A stretch of DNA of 18,899 nucleotides from Spirochaetaceae bacterium (lineage in GTDB: Bacteria; Spirochaetota; Spirochaetia; Treponematales; Breznakiellaceae), in assembly GCA_031278295.1 (NCBI GenBank), contig JAITKQ010000037.1, forward strand, positions 1 through 18,899, in the 5' to 3' direction. Shown one piece after another: positions 1 to 6,285 of the stretch. The stretch's first letter is position 1; the number at the start of each line of letters is the position of its first letter. The position numbers were made by a program, and so were the translations under genes. A model generated the notes under the pieces. That model was given only the letters and a program-made list of their open reading frames with translations, had not been told where the DNA came from and did not search any database.

Positions 1-220
1 AGGCGGGGGCTGACCCTTTTCGGAGGAAGCCGCGTTTAGGGTCAGCCCCCTGACCGGGAAGGCTGAGGAGGGGGCTGACCCCTTTCGGAGCAAGCTACGG
101 CTGGGGTCAGCCCCCGGACTGGGAAGGCTGCGGCTGGGGGTCAGACCCCTTTCGGGGGAAGCTACGGCTGGGGGCAACACCCGGACTGGGAAGGCTGAGG
201 GCGGGGTCAGACCTCTGCCC
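1..220. repeat. ~66-base tandem repeat with palindromic arms, about 3.3 copies
   Basis: Units begin near 5, 70, 136 and 201; the last is partial. The tail word GGGAAGGCTG recurs at 56, 121 and 188, giving periods of 65-67 bases. Units 1 and 2 each hold a perfect inverted repeat: 5-16 pairs with 39-50 (12 bases), and 70-82 pairs with 103-115 (13 bases), with loops of about 20-22 bases. In unit 3 the left arm has mutated to GGGGGTCAGACCCC, itself nearly palindromic, and the right arm has decayed. The arms are strongly G-rich on one side and C-rich on the other. This looks like a dispersed palindromic (REP-like) element that amplified locally. It could also act as a terminator for a gene left of the window. 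No open frame of note lies here. Confidence 0.85.
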
Positions 221-255
221 GCAAGTGCCCGACACCATAAGGCAAAATACCCCCC

Positions 256-284
256 TTGACTCCTTTTGCCTTTCATGGCAGACT
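256..284 (+). promoter_or_regulatory. possible weak promoter for rplM-rpsI
   Basis: TTGACT at 256-261 is a good -35 hexamer. Seventeen bases further, CAGACT at 279-284 is a poor -10 hexamer that keeps only the A at position 2, the A at position 4 and the final T. The predicted transcript would begin within a few bases of the rplM start codon, leaving almost no leader. No strong ribosome binding site is visible before rplM. The -35 match is good but the assignment is tentative. Confidence 0.3.
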
Positions 285-292
285 GAAACAGT

Positions 293-721
293 ATGAAAAC
301 GATTTTTGTAAACCCGGACCGCGCCGTTCGGAAATGGTTCCTCATTGATGCGGAAGGAAAAGCCCTAGGGCGCATCGCGGCAAGGGCGGCGGCCATTGTT
401 CGTGGAAAAGAAAAGGCGATTTTTGCACCGCACCATGAACTTGGCGATTACCTGGTACTGATAAATGCCGCCAAAGTTACGGTCAGCGGGCGGAAGTACG
501 AAAAAAAGCTGTACCATCATCATAGCGGTTTCCCGGGCGGTCTTAAAACCCAGACGTACAGGAAGCTTGCCGAACGGCACCCTACCGCGCCGCTCGAGGC
601 GGCTATCCGCGGGATGCTGCCCAAAGGTCCGCTGGGAAGAAAGGTATTCAACAACGTAAAAATTTACGCGGGCAGTGAACATCCGCACGCCGCGCAAAAT
701 CCCGAAAAGATCGATTTTTAA
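293..721 (+). CDS. rplM: 50S ribosomal protein L13
   Basis: Structural protein of the large ribosomal subunit that binds 23S rRNA early in assembly. The 142-residue product has the normal family length. It shows the N-terminal WFLIDAEGKALGRIA block, the GDYLVLINAAKVTVSGRKYE block at about 50-70, HHHSGFPGG near 75-83, and the C-terminal MLPKGPLGRKVFNNVKIYAG segment. The ATG at 293 gives the expected N-terminus, although no clear Shine-Dalgarno sequence precedes it. rpsI follows after 10 bases, the near-universal bacterial L13-S9 pair, so the two should be one transcript. The gene sits just downstream of a tandem palindromic repeat. Confidence 0.97.
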   Translation: MKTIFVNPDRAVRKWFLIDAEGKALGRIAARAAAIVRGKEKAIFAPHHELGDYLVLINAAKVTVSGRKYEKKLYHHHSGFPGGLKTQTYRKLAERHPTAPLEAAIRGMLPKGPLGRKVFNNVKIYAGSEHPHAAQNPEKIDF

Positions 722-731
722 GAGGTATTTT

Positions 732-1124
732 GTGGTTAGAAATCTTGGTATCGGAACAGGGAGGCGAAAAACTTCCGTGGCCCGTGTCTATGTGCGTGAA
801 GGCAGTGGTAAGGTTACCGTCAACGGCAAGGGTTTGAATAAATATTTTCCCCAACTTGAGCATATCAATGTGGTGAAGGCCCCGCTGATGGTTATTTCCG
901 AAGAAAACAAATTCGACGTGCTGATCAATGTGTACGGCGGCGGGCTTAGCGGTCAGGCTGGCGCTTGCCGTCACGGCCTTGCCCGCGCCCTCTGCCATGT
1001 TGACGAGGCTAACTATACCAGCCTGCGGGCGAACGGTTTTTTGACACGCGACAGCCGTATGGTTGAACGCAAAAAGTACGGTCAGGCCGGGGCGCGCAGA
1101 CGCTTCCAGTTCTCCAAACGTTAA
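732..1124 (+). CDS. rpsI: 30S ribosomal protein S9
   Basis: Structural protein of the small subunit whose C-terminal tail reaches the P-site tRNA. The start is taken as GTG at 732, seven bases after AGAGG at 721-725. This gives 130 residues beginning VVRNLGIGTGRRKTSVARVY, exactly where S9 proteins begin; an upstream in-frame ATG at 675 lies inside rplM and is rejected. The product carries the GSGKVTVNGKGL block, the GGGLSGQAGACRHGLARAL block near 65-85, and the basic tail GARRRFQFSKR. It is co-transcribed with rplM. Confidence 0.96.
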   Translation: MVRNLGIGTGRRKTSVARVYVREGSGKVTVNGKGLNKYFPQLEHINVVKAPLMVISEENKFDVLINVYGGGLSGQAGACRHGLARALCHVDEANYTSLRANGFLTRDSRMVERKKYGQAGARRRFQFSKR

Positions 1125-1141
1125 AGCGCCTCCATGTGTTG

Positions 1142-1160
1142 AGCGGGACAGGTGCCCGCT
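1142..1160 (+). terminator. small hairpin after rpsI, possible weak terminator
   Basis: AGCGGG at 1142-1147 pairs perfectly with CCCGCT at 1155-1160 around a 7-base loop. Only two further T residues follow before G, so the U-tract is poor. It lies in the 73-base gap between rpsI and recX and might reduce readthrough or attenuate. It may also be chance in GC-rich DNA. Confidence 0.25.
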
Positions 1161-1197
1161 TTGCCGGGCCGGTGCTATGCGGGGGTAAACCAACGGT

Positions 1198-1659
1198 ATG
1201 GAAGGGCTTTGTACGGACGGCCAGGCCGCAATGCCGCCCGCGTTGCGGGCGGCATTGCGGCTGGTGGCCCGCGCCGAACAGTTTACTTCGGGGCTTTCAT
1301 TAAAACTTCAAAAAAAAGGGTATAGCCGGGACGAGGTACGGTTTGCGGTTGACACGTTGGCTGACGCAGGTATGTTGGACGATCTGCGTTACGCCCGGCT
1401 TTGGATAGCTTCGCGGGTGAAGCGCAGGGCCGACTCGCCCCGCGAACTTTTGTACGCGCTCCGGGTCAAGGGCATAAGCCGCAGTACCGCCGTTACCGCG
1501 TTAAAAGAGACGCTTAATACGGATATTGAGCTTGCGCTTGTGCGGCGCTTTGTCAAAAAGAAGGGGCTTTGTGCCGGGGCGAACGATGGCGCCGTACGGA
1601 AAAAACTCTGTTCTGACGGCTTTAGCCCGGAAACGCTGGACAGTTTTTTTGATGAATGA
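1198..1659 (+). CDS. recX: RecX family regulatory protein
   Basis: RecX proteins bind RecA filaments and modulate recombination and the SOS response. The 153-residue product is within the usual range. It has the repeated three-helix RecX pattern: LKLQKKGYSRDEVRFAVDTLADAGMLDDLRYARLW at about 35-70, then a repeat around RELLYALRVKGISRSTAVTAL, then a final VRKKLCSDGFSPETLDSFF. The YAR..I motif typical of the family is present. The ATG at 1198 has no close Shine-Dalgarno sequence; a G-run at 1181-1185 is rather far away. The stop overlaps an ATG of the next frame (ATGA at 1656), so translation is probably coupled to acyP. recA is not in the window. Confidence 0.85.
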   Translation: MEGLCTDGQAAMPPALRAALRLVARAEQFTSGLSLKLQKKGYSRDEVRFAVDTLADAGMLDDLRYARLWIASRVKRRADSPRELLYALRVKGISRSTAVTALKETLNTDIELALVRRFVKKKGLCAGANDGAVRKKLCSDGFSPETLDSFFDE

Positions 1660-1682
1660 ATTTGTTTGCCGGAAAAAAACTT

Positions 1683-1967
1683 ATGGCTAGCGCCGCGTTT
1701 GACGCGACCGTGCGGGGCAGGGTTCAACACGTGGGTTTTCGTTACTACGCCTGCGTCGAAGCGGAACGGTTCGGTGTATGCGGCTGGATTCGCAACAATT
1801 CTTCCGGCGAGGTGGAAGTCCACGCGGAAGGAGAAGCGGAAAATCTGAAAAAATTCCTTTCATGGCTCAACAAGGGACCGCCCCACGGCAGGGTTGATTC
1901 GGTAAACATAAGCCGGTGTGCGCCAAGCGGTACATACAGGGGTTTTGTGGTAGACTATGACGGATGA
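1683..1967 (+). CDS. acyP: acylphosphatase
   Basis: Small cytoplasmic enzyme that hydrolyses the carboxyl-phosphate bond of acylphosphates. From the ATG at 1683 the product is 94 residues, the typical size, and begins MASAAFDATVRGRVQHVGFRYY. The catalytic Arg lies in VGFRYY and the catalytic Asn in CGWIRNNSSGEVEV, matching the family pattern GxVxNxxxGxVE. An alternative ATG at 1656 overlaps the recX stop and would add nine residues; ATGA coupling favours it, while family length and homology favour 1683. The stop overlaps the next start (ATGA at 1964), so recX, acyP and the following gene form a coupled run. Confidence 0.9.
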   Translation: MASAAFDATVRGRVQHVGFRYYACVEAERFGVCGWIRNNSSGEVEVHAEGEAENLKKFLSWLNKGPPHGRVDSVNISRCAPSGTYRGFVVDYDG

Positions 1968-2815
1968 AAACTAAAGCGCTGTTTCTACTCTGCATACCCT
2001 TATTCTACCCGCAGCCCGCCAACCCTGTTGATTTTACCGTCGGCGGCGGCGTAGACTTCGCCTCATACTCTCCCAAAAATGAAGACCCTGTTGGCGATAC
2101 TTTTAGCCCTGAACTGCTGCCGCTATATTTCGCGGAGTTTAAAAGCGATTTTGCGGTTGAATACAATTACCTTATCAGGGCGGCCTACGATCCTATATGG
2201 CTTAATACGATTTCAGGCAACGTCGGGTATCATTTTGGAAAGGTGAATATTGGCCTCGGTTTTTTCGCGGGCGACAGCGATTTTACCTTTCAGGCGTTCG
2301 ATGCCGGTTTTTCGGGCCGGGCCGGGTTTGAGTTTCCGGGTATTTTTTTTGCGAATGCGAGCATCGCGTCAAGTCTGGACGGCGGCTCGGACAGCGCCGA
2401 AACCGCTACCCGCAAACTAATCGGCGCCCAGGCAGGGTTCTGGCTTCCACACATCTTTTTTACGTTTGATTTTGAGCTTAAAGACTATATAGAGCAGCTT
2501 GCGAATGCCTCGAATATACACAGGTCGCGTACATTGTACAAGTTGAATATGGAAATGTATTCAAAAAATACGCCCTACAGGATAGGTTTTATATTCGGCT
2601 ACCAGACTCTGTCCCGCAAAATAGAAGCCGGTCCCGCGCCGGAAGATGTCTCTTCAAACATGGCCATCATAGGGATGAGTTTTTTCAACCAGATTAGCCG
2701 TACTTTTGCCTGGTTTGCCGATGGTGAATTGTCATTAAATATAGACGACATCACGGACATAAATATATATTTCCGCGCTTCCGCCGGTTTAACTTTTTCG
2801 TATAACGGCAGCTAG
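1964..2815 (+). CDS. predicted outer-membrane beta-barrel protein, function unknown
   Basis: Not recognised by name. The 283-residue product begins with MKTKALFLLCIPLF, a short secretion signal with probable cleavage around residues 18-21. The remainder lacks transmembrane helices and is rich in Gly, Phe, Tyr and Asp. It shows alternating hydrophobic stretches such as ISGNVGYHF, VNIGLGFFAG, RIGFIFGYQTL and NIYFRASAGLTFSY, the look of an outer-membrane barrel. The end is near-aromatic (LTFSYNGS), roughly as barrels end. The ATG overlaps the acyP stop by ATGA, so it should be translated with recX-acyP, an odd pairing. Its stop codon contributes the first G of the 15-G tract. A spirochaete-restricted surface protein is plausible but not demonstrated. 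Confidence 0.7.
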   Translation: MKTKALFLLCIPLFYPQPANPVDFTVGGGVDFASYSPKNEDPVGDTFSPELLPLYFAEFKSDFAVEYNYLIRAAYDPIWLNTISGNVGYHFGKVNIGLGFFAGDSDFTFQAFDAGFSGRAGFEFPGIFFANASIASSLDGGSDSAETATRKLIGAQAGFWLPHIFFTFDFELKDYIEQLANASNIHRSRTLYKLNMEMYSKNTPYRIGFIFGYQTLSRKIEAGPAPEDVSSNMAIIGMSFFNQISRTFAWFADGELSLNIDDITDINIYFRASAGLTFSYNGS

Positions 2816-2829
2816 GGGGGGGGGGGGGG
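2815..2829. repeat. 15-G homopolymer tract
   Basis: Fifteen consecutive G residues run from the last base of the upstream stop codon (TAG, 2813-2815) to 2829. T then ATG follow. A tract this long should slip during replication. It lies outside both reading frames, so length changes would alter spacing or transcription rather than frame. In Treponema pallidum, poly-G length upstream of some tpr genes is known to change promoter strength. Confidence 0.95.
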
Positions 2830-2902
2830 TATGCAGGGAAGAAGACCGAACGCCAAGACTACAAATTCCCCCGCGGTTATCCCGATGATGCAACGCGGCA
2901 GC

Positions 2903-2932
2903 TTGCCCAGGGGGGGGAATCTTTGGTACGAT
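2903..2932 (+). promoter_or_regulatory. possible promoter of the LarA-like gene, with a G8 tract in its spacer
   Basis: TTGCCC at 2903-2908 and TACGAT at 2927-2932 are separated by 18 bases. The first ten spacer positions include the G8 run at 2910-2917. The expected transcription start, about seven bases after the -10, falls at or next to the ATG at 2939, which has no Shine-Dalgarno sequence. This would make a nearly leaderless message. Both hexamers are imperfect, so this is a hypothesis. Confidence 0.3.
2910..2917. repeat. 8-G homopolymer tract
   Basis: Eight consecutive G residues, 81 bases after the 15-G tract and 21 bases before the preferred start of the LarA-like gene. If the upstream ATG at 2831 were used, the tract would be coding (Arg-Gly-Gly) and slippage would shift the frame. 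If the ATG at 2939 is used, slippage would change promoter or leader spacing. Confidence 0.9.
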
Positions 2933-2938
2933 TGGCGT

Positions 2939-4231
2939 ATGAAAACTGTATGCTGTGTCGCCGAAGTAGGGGACAAGGAAAGTCTTTCGGCGGAGAAAAT
3001 GGATCAGGAGTTTTCGGAGGCGCTGAGCGAAGCTCTGGCGGAGGCAGGGAAGGGTCAGGCGCTGATCATACCCCCCGACATCACGCGCTTTCATTCAATG
3101 GCCGGGTTTTTTACCGATATTTGTGTACGGGAACTGGGCGGGGACAGGATCAGGGCGGTGCTTCCCGCCTTGGGTACGCACCAGGCCATGACCGGCGTGG
3201 AGCTGGCACGGATGTTTCCGTCAACGCCTGCCGGTCTGTTCCAGGTACACGACTGGCGTAACGATGTGGTGGAACTGGGACGCATCGAAGCGGATTGGGT
3301 AGAGGACGTTACAGGCGGTGCGGTCAGCTACGACTGGCCTGTGCAGGTGAACAGGATGCTTCAGGGCGCGGGACTTGGCCTGATAGTCTCCATCGGGCAG
3401 GTGGTGCCTCACGAAGTCATAGGCATGGCGAATCATACAAAAAATGTTTTTGTAGGTTGCGGCGGCAAGGAAGCGATAGACAAGAGCCATTTCGCGGGCG
3501 CCGCTTACGGGATGGAAAGGATGATGGGCCGGGCGGACACACCTGTAAGGGCTATGTTTGACGAAGGTTTTCGCCGTTACGGGGGCACATTGCCGCCAAT
3601 ACTCTGGGTTTTGACGGTGATAGGGACGGGGGGCGGGCCGCGCGGCCTGTTCATCGGTTTTGGCAGGGAATGCTTTGAAAAGGCCGCCGCCCTTGCCCGC
3701 AGGGTAAACGTAGACCTGCTGGACGAAGCGCCCCAAAAGGTGCTTGTCTACCTGGAGCCGGAGGAATTCAGGACTACGTGGCTTGGGAACAAGGCCGTTT
3801 ACCGTACCCGTATGGCGATAGCGGACGGCGGCGAACTTCTGATAATGGCCCCGGCGCTGGAACGTTTCGGCGAGGACAGGGGCGTTGACGCGCTGATACG
3901 AAAGCACGGCTACCGCCCTGCCGCCGAGATACGCGAAAAGGTAAAAACCGAGCCTGATTTGGCGGGAAGCCTTTCCGCCGCGGCCCACCTGATACACGGT
4001 TGCAGCGAGGGACGCTTTACGGTGCGTTACTGCCCCGGTCCGGCCCTAAGCAGGGCCGAAATCGAATCCGCCGGCTTTCGGTGGGGTTCCCTCGAAGAAG
4101 CCTACGGACGCTACGATATAAACAGCCTGGCACCGGGGTGGAATACGATGCCGGACGGGGAACGTATATTCTTTGTGCCAAACCCGGCGATGGGTTTGTG
4201 GGCCGAAAAACGGCGCTTCGAGGCGGCATAG
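2939..4231 (+). CDS. LarA-like (DUF2088) nickel-pincer racemase/epimerase
   Basis: Member of the lactate racemase LarA superfamily, whose characterised enzymes racemise or epimerise 2-hydroxyacids or sugar acids with a nickel-pincer nucleotide. From the ATG at 2939 the product is 430 residues, normal for the family. Visible motifs are PDITR (46-50, DRTR-like), GTHQAMT (79-85, the catalytic-His segment), PHEV (157-160) and GCGGKEAIDKSH (173-184, region of the cofactor-binding Lys). The C-terminal domain ends in NPAMGLWAEKRR. The insertion between PH and GGK differs from classical LarA, so lactate may not be the substrate; a sugar-acid epimerase is possible. An in-frame ATG at 2831 would add 36 unconserved-looking residues. 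No larB, larC or larE maturation gene is in the window. Two G tracts precede the gene. Confidence 0.8.
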   Translation: MKTVCCVAEVGDKESLSAEKMDQEFSEALSEALAEAGKGQALIIPPDITRFHSMAGFFTDICVRELGGDRIRAVLPALGTHQAMTGVELARMFPSTPAGLFQVHDWRNDVVELGRIEADWVEDVTGGAVSYDWPVQVNRMLQGAGLGLIVSIGQVVPHEVIGMANHTKNVFVGCGGKEAIDKSHFAGAAYGMERMMGRADTPVRAMFDEGFRRYGGTLPPILWVLTVIGTGGGPRGLFIGFGRECFEKAAALARRVNVDLLDEAPQKVLVYLEPEEFRTTWLGNKAVYRTRMAIADGGELLIMAPALERFGEDRGVDALIRKHGYRPAAEIREKVKTEPDLAGSLSAAAHLIHGCSEGRFTVRYCPGPALSRAEIESAGFRWGSLEEAYGRYDINSLAPGWNTMPDGERIFFVPNPAMGLWAEKRRFEAA

Positions 4232-4256
4232 GCCGGCGGGGAAGGCCTTGTATACG

Positions 4257-5150
4257 ATGGACAGTACGGATCATATCGAAAACTACCTTGACTACATCCG
4301 TTCCGTGCGGCGGGTCTCCGGTAAAACCCTAACGGCTTACCGCGCCGACCTGCGTGATTTTGCCGCTTTTTGCGCAAACAGGGACATGGAACCTGCCGGG
4401 GCCTCGGCGGAGGATTTGCGCCTGTTCATCGGCGACATGACTCTGGAGGCTAAGGCGGCTGTCAGCGTAAACAGGGCGCTTTCGTCGCTAAGGGGCTTCT
4501 TCCACTACCTGTCGCGTTTTGGGCTAAGGTCCGATAACCCTTCGGAAACCTTGAAAAATTTAAAGAGGGGGAGCCGGCTTCCCTCCTTCCTGTGGGAACA
4601 GGAAATGGCGGACTTTGCGGAGCTTCCCGAAAAGGAGAGCATCCTCTGGCCCTTGCGCGACAGGGCGATCATCATGGCGATGTACTCCGCCGGGCTACGT
4701 ATAAGCGAACTATGCTACCTAAGAACGGACAGCCTCGAAAAGGGCTGCTCCCGTGCGCGTATAATTGGGAAGGGCGGCAAGGAACGGTACGTTTTTTTTT
4801 CGGAGGAAGGGCGGGCCGCGCTTCTGGCCTACCTCCCGGCGCGGGCGGCGCGTATAAAGGCCGAAAAGCCTGTAGACGCGCTGTTCATCAACAGGCGGGG
4901 CGGGCCGCTGTCCGTGGACGGCGTCCGCTGGATAATCGGCGTCTATTCAAAACGTTCAAAGCTGCCAAAGAATGTACACCCGCACGCGCTACGTCACAGT
5001 TTTGCGACGCATCTTGTGAATTCCGGCTGCGACATCCGTGTCGTACAGGAATTGATGGGGCACGCAAACCTTTCAACGACACAGCGTTATACGCACGTCA
5101 GCATGGAAAAATTGAAGGCGGTGTACCACAAGGCGCACCCGCACTCGTGA
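4257..5150 (+). CDS. xerC: tyrosine recombinase XerC/CodV type
   Basis: Site-specific recombinase that resolves chromosome dimers at dif sites during division. The ATG at 4257 gives 297 residues, the usual Xer length, with GGGGAAGG about 11 bases upstream as a loose ribosome site. The N-terminal SAM-like core-binding domain covers about 1-90 (YLDYIRSVRRVSGKTLTAYRADL). The catalytic set is complete: Arg148 (AGLRISEL), Lys172 (IGKGGKER), His243 and Arg246 (HALRH), His269 (LMGHANL) and the nucleophile Tyr278 (QRYTHV). hslV follows after 20 bases, the xerC/codV-hslV order known from Bacillus and other bacteria. That context favours XerC/CodV over XerD or a mobile-element integrase. Confidence 0.9.
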   Translation: MDSTDHIENYLDYIRSVRRVSGKTLTAYRADLRDFAAFCANRDMEPAGASAEDLRLFIGDMTLEAKAAVSVNRALSSLRGFFHYLSRFGLRSDNPSETLKNLKRGSRLPSFLWEQEMADFAELPEKESILWPLRDRAIIMAMYSAGLRISELCYLRTDSLEKGCSRARIIGKGGKERYVFFSEEGRAALLAYLPARAARIKAEKPVDALFINRRGGPLSVDGVRWIIGVYSKRSKLPKNVHPHALRHSFATHLVNSGCDIRVVQELMGHANLSTTQRYTHVSMEKLKAVYHKAHPHS

Positions 5151-5170
5151 TCGGGTATTTGAGAGGATTT

Positions 5171-5725
5171 ATGTCAAAGGAAAAGAACTGGAGGAGTACT
5201 ACCGTGCTGGCCGTGCGGCGCGACGGCAAGGTGGCTATGGCGGGGGACGGGCAGGTTACGCTCGGCGAAACCGTGATGAAGAACAACGCCCGCAAGGTGC
5301 GCCGGCTTGCCGAGGGCAAGGTTTTATGCGGGTTTGCCGGCGCTACGGCGGATGCCTTTACGCTGTTTGACCGTTTTGAAGAGAAGCTAAAAGAGTATTC
5401 GCACGACCTGCTGCGGGCCGCCGTGGAGCTTGCCAAAGAATGGCGCACGGACCGCTCGCTCCGCCGGCTCGAAGCCCTGCTGCTTGTGGCGGACGCTCAA
5501 AAAACGCTACTCATCTCCGGCACGGGCGATGTGATAGAACCTGCCGAAGCGGCCCTCGCGATAGGCTCCGGCGGAAACTACGCTTACGCCGCGGCCCTTG
5601 CCTACCTTGAGGGCAGTAACTTTAGCGCGGCGGAGATTGCCGAAAAAAGCCTTAAAATTGCCGGCAACATCTGTATCTACACGAACCAAAACATAGTTTT
5701 GGAAGAGCTTGAACAAGCGCCGTAG
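5171..5725 (+). CDS. hslV: ATP-dependent protease proteolytic subunit HslV
   Basis: Threonine peptidase that forms a double hexamer capped by the HslU ATPase. The ATG at 5171 follows GAGAGGA at 5161-5167 and gives 184 residues. A nine-residue propeptide precedes the mature N-terminus TTVLAVRRDG, so Thr10 is the predicted nucleophile. Family blocks AGDGQVTLGETVMK, NARKVRRL, GFAGATADAFTLF, ELAKEWRTDRSLRRLEALL, AIGSGGNYA and AGNICIYTNQNI are all present, so the enzyme looks intact. Co-transcription with xerC is likely. Unusually, hslU does not follow; the next detectable coding remnant is on the opposite strand. HslV is poorly active without HslU, so hslU is presumably elsewhere in the genome. 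Confidence 0.95.
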   Translation: MSKEKNWRSTTVLAVRRDGKVAMAGDGQVTLGETVMKNNARKVRRLAEGKVLCGFAGATADAFTLFDRFEEKLKEYSHDLLRAAVELAKEWRTDRSLRRLEALLLVADAQKTLLISGTGDVIEPAEAALAIGSGGNYAYAAALAYLEGSNFSAAEIAEKSLKIAGNICIYTNQNIVLEELEQAP

Positions 5726-5776
5726 GCACAGATGCCCGTACGCCCCGATCCGGCCGTATTCGTCCTCCAAACCGCG

Positions 5777-5977
5777 TTACTTTACCGCCGGAAACCCCTG
5801 CTTTAGATCATCGATGATGTCGTCGATGTGTTCTGTGCCGATGGAAAGACGGATGGTGTTCTGTTTAAGGCCCTGTTCCAGGAGTTCCGCTTCACCGGGC
5901 TGTGGGCGCGTCGTGGAGGCCGGGTGGATCACGAGGGATTTTACGTCCGCCACGTTCACGAGCAGGGAGAAAATCAA
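5777..5977 (-). pseudogene. metY: 3' remnant of an O-acetylhomoserine sulfhydrylase (MetY-type) gene
   Basis: The minus strand encodes about 66 residues matching only the C-terminus of Cys/Met-metabolism PLP enzymes. It reads FSLLVNVADVKSLVIHPAST, then a diverged segment, then IRLSIGTEHIDDIIDDLKQG and a stop (TAA, complement of 5777-5779). Intact enzymes are about 430 residues; the PLP-binding Lys and the first 85% are missing. Just upstream of the matching part (plus coordinates above about 5980) the frame loses similarity and another frame has a stop, so the gene is cut there. The usual HPASTTH has become HPASTTR, which suggests decay. It is convergent with hslV and fills the place where hslU would be expected. 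Family recognition is from memory of the motif, not a search. Confidence 0.75.
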
Positions 5978-6067
5978 GTTTTGCGAGTTATGCCGTTTGC
6001 CCTTGCTTTTTCAACGAGGCGACAGCGGTTTTACATTTACAAGAATTTTTCAGGTAATTTGGGCGCA

Positions 6068-6130
6068 TTTCCGGCCCTTCGTGCCGGAAACCGGGCTTTG
6101 CGGGGTTCCGCAAGGCAAGCCCCTTGGGTT
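6068..6130. repeat. cluster of short palindromes (REP-like)
   Basis: TTTCCGGC at 6068-6075 pairs perfectly with GCCGGAAA at 6083-6090 around a 7-base loop. Directly after it, TTGCGG (6098-6103) pairs with CCGCAA (6108-6113) around GGTT. That hairpin is enclosed by GGGCT (6093-6097) with AGCCC (6118-6122). The word GCAAGGCAAGCC at 6110-6121 resembles the reverse complement of part of the hairpin at 15558-15587, so the same repeat family may be present. No U-tract follows on the plus strand. Together with 5978-6067 and 6131-6285, which hold nothing recognisable, this fills the gap before the next gene. Confidence 0.6.
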
Positions 6131-6285
6131 GCCCTTCCATTCCCTACGCGCACGCTTCGCGCCCCTCCAATCCCCGCGTTTCGTACACGACCGCTTTTTC
6201 ACCAATGATAGACCGGTATGTAAAATTACTGATGAGGCGACGCGGCACCTTTTCAGAAAAGTATGGTTTATGGCATTATATACGA

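Noticed and set aside
1..220. CRISPR-like array
   Set aside because: Units are contiguous with no unique spacers, repeats are not constant and no cas gene is present; it is a tandem palindromic repeat.
2831..2938. ATG at 2831 as the start of the LarA-like gene
   Set aside because: The ATG immediately follows the G15 tract, leaving no usable ribosome spacing, and the 36 extra residues are low-complexity and unlike the family; kept only as an alternative.
3221..3997. 258-codon open frame on the minus strand
   Set aside because: Complete shadow of the LarA-like gene in GC-rich DNA, with no recognisable motif and no ribosome site; the plus-strand frame has strong family motifs.
4257..5150. Mobile-element integrase
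   Set aside because: Length, complete Xer catalytic set and direct linkage to hslV indicate the housekeeping recombinase; no attachment site or phage gene is nearby.
4592..5170. Upstream in-frame extension of hslV to 377 codons
   Set aside because: The extension overlaps xerC in another frame and has no homology; the ATG at 5171 has a good ribosome site and gives the correct HslV length.
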